From: Planctomycetota bacterium
GTDB taxonomy: Bacteria; Planctomycetota; Phycisphaerae; Phycisphaerales; Phycisphaeraceae
Direction: 5' to 3'
Assembly: GCA_029267795.1 (NCBI GenBank)
Contig: JAJUHR010000085.1
Span: 1-7,516, forward strand
Length of the DNA stretch: 7,516 bases
The position numbers and the translations under genes are program-made. Of this stretch, positions 6,353 to 7,516 are shown in pieces. The notes under the pieces are model-generated. The model was not told the DNA's origin. It did not search any database and was given only the letters and a program-made list of their open reading frames with translations. Within the stretch, counting starts at the first letter, position 1, and every line of letters starts with the position of its first letter.

Positions 6353-6359
6353 CTCCCCC
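6353..6359 (-). promoter_or_regulatory. Ribosome binding site of the M28 peptidase gene
   Basis: On the minus strand GGGGGAG is followed by 7 bases (TTTCGAT) and ATG 6345. This strong Shine-Dalgarno fixes the long start, so the Gly/Ser-rich leader is probably translated. Confidence 0.6.
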
Positions 6360-6408
6360 GGCCCAGGCGGGTCGGCGTGTGGCCACGTCATTCAGATTTA
6401 AACTCAGC

Positions 6409-7500
<1,092 letters not shown>

Positions 7501-7505
7501 ATCGA

Positions 7506-7509
7506 CTCC
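7506..7509 (-). promoter_or_regulatory. Ribosome binding site of the leuB-like gene
   Basis: On the minus strand GTGGAG-TCGAT-ATG places GGAG 5 bases before ATG 7500, supporting this start. The downstream M28 gene has a very similar context (GGAG-TTTCGAT-ATG). Confidence 0.5.
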
Positions 7510-7516
7510 ACTTGAA

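Overview
The window is GC-rich, gene-dense bacterial chromosome with seven protein-coding genes, one of them cut by the left edge. I see no rRNA, tRNA, CRISPR array, insertion sequence or phage gene. The heptose-pathway enzyme implies a Gram-negative (LPS-type) envelope. From memory, the two-domain pterin synthase with a degenerate first half resembles proteins of Planctomycetota, perhaps Phycisphaerae. That assignment is inference; no database search was run.

Layout. (1) Bases 1-699, plus strand: C-terminal part of a bifunctional heptose kinase/nucleotidyltransferase (HldE/RfaE). (2) 751-1887, minus: membrane-anchored TPR protein, convergent with hldE. (3) 1888-2071: divergent intergenic region with a perfect TATAAT box. 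(4) 2072-2929, plus: tandem 6-pyruvoyl-tetrahydropterin synthase (PTPS/QueD) protein with a degenerate first domain and an intact second. (5) 2940-3704, plus: FolM/PTR1-like short-chain reductase, 10 bases downstream. (6) 3757-4206, minus: small CbiX-type chelatase with a cysteine-rich tail. (7) 4306-6345, minus: large lipoprotein-like M28 metallopeptidase with PA and PDZ regions. (8) 6409-7500, minus: LeuB-like beta-decarboxylating dehydrogenase.

Functional reading. The clearest unit is the PTPS-reductase pair, which looks like a two-gene operon making a reduced pterin: the synthase keeps every zinc and catalytic residue of mammalian PTPS, and the reductase has the Asp-Tyr-Lys arrangement of pteridine reductases. 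Its promoter sits so close to the start codon that the mRNA may be leaderless, and an internal ribosome site could release the catalytic half alone. The minus-strand genes leuB, M28 peptidase and cbiX lie head to tail with gaps of 63 and about 75-99 bases. They may be partly co-transcribed, but no shared pathway is evident.

Nothing here is clearly an undescribed defence or mobile system. The most unusual items are the tandem degenerate/active pterin synthase with its reductase, the cysteine tail of the chelatase, and a 12-base repeat encoding the leader of the peptidase.
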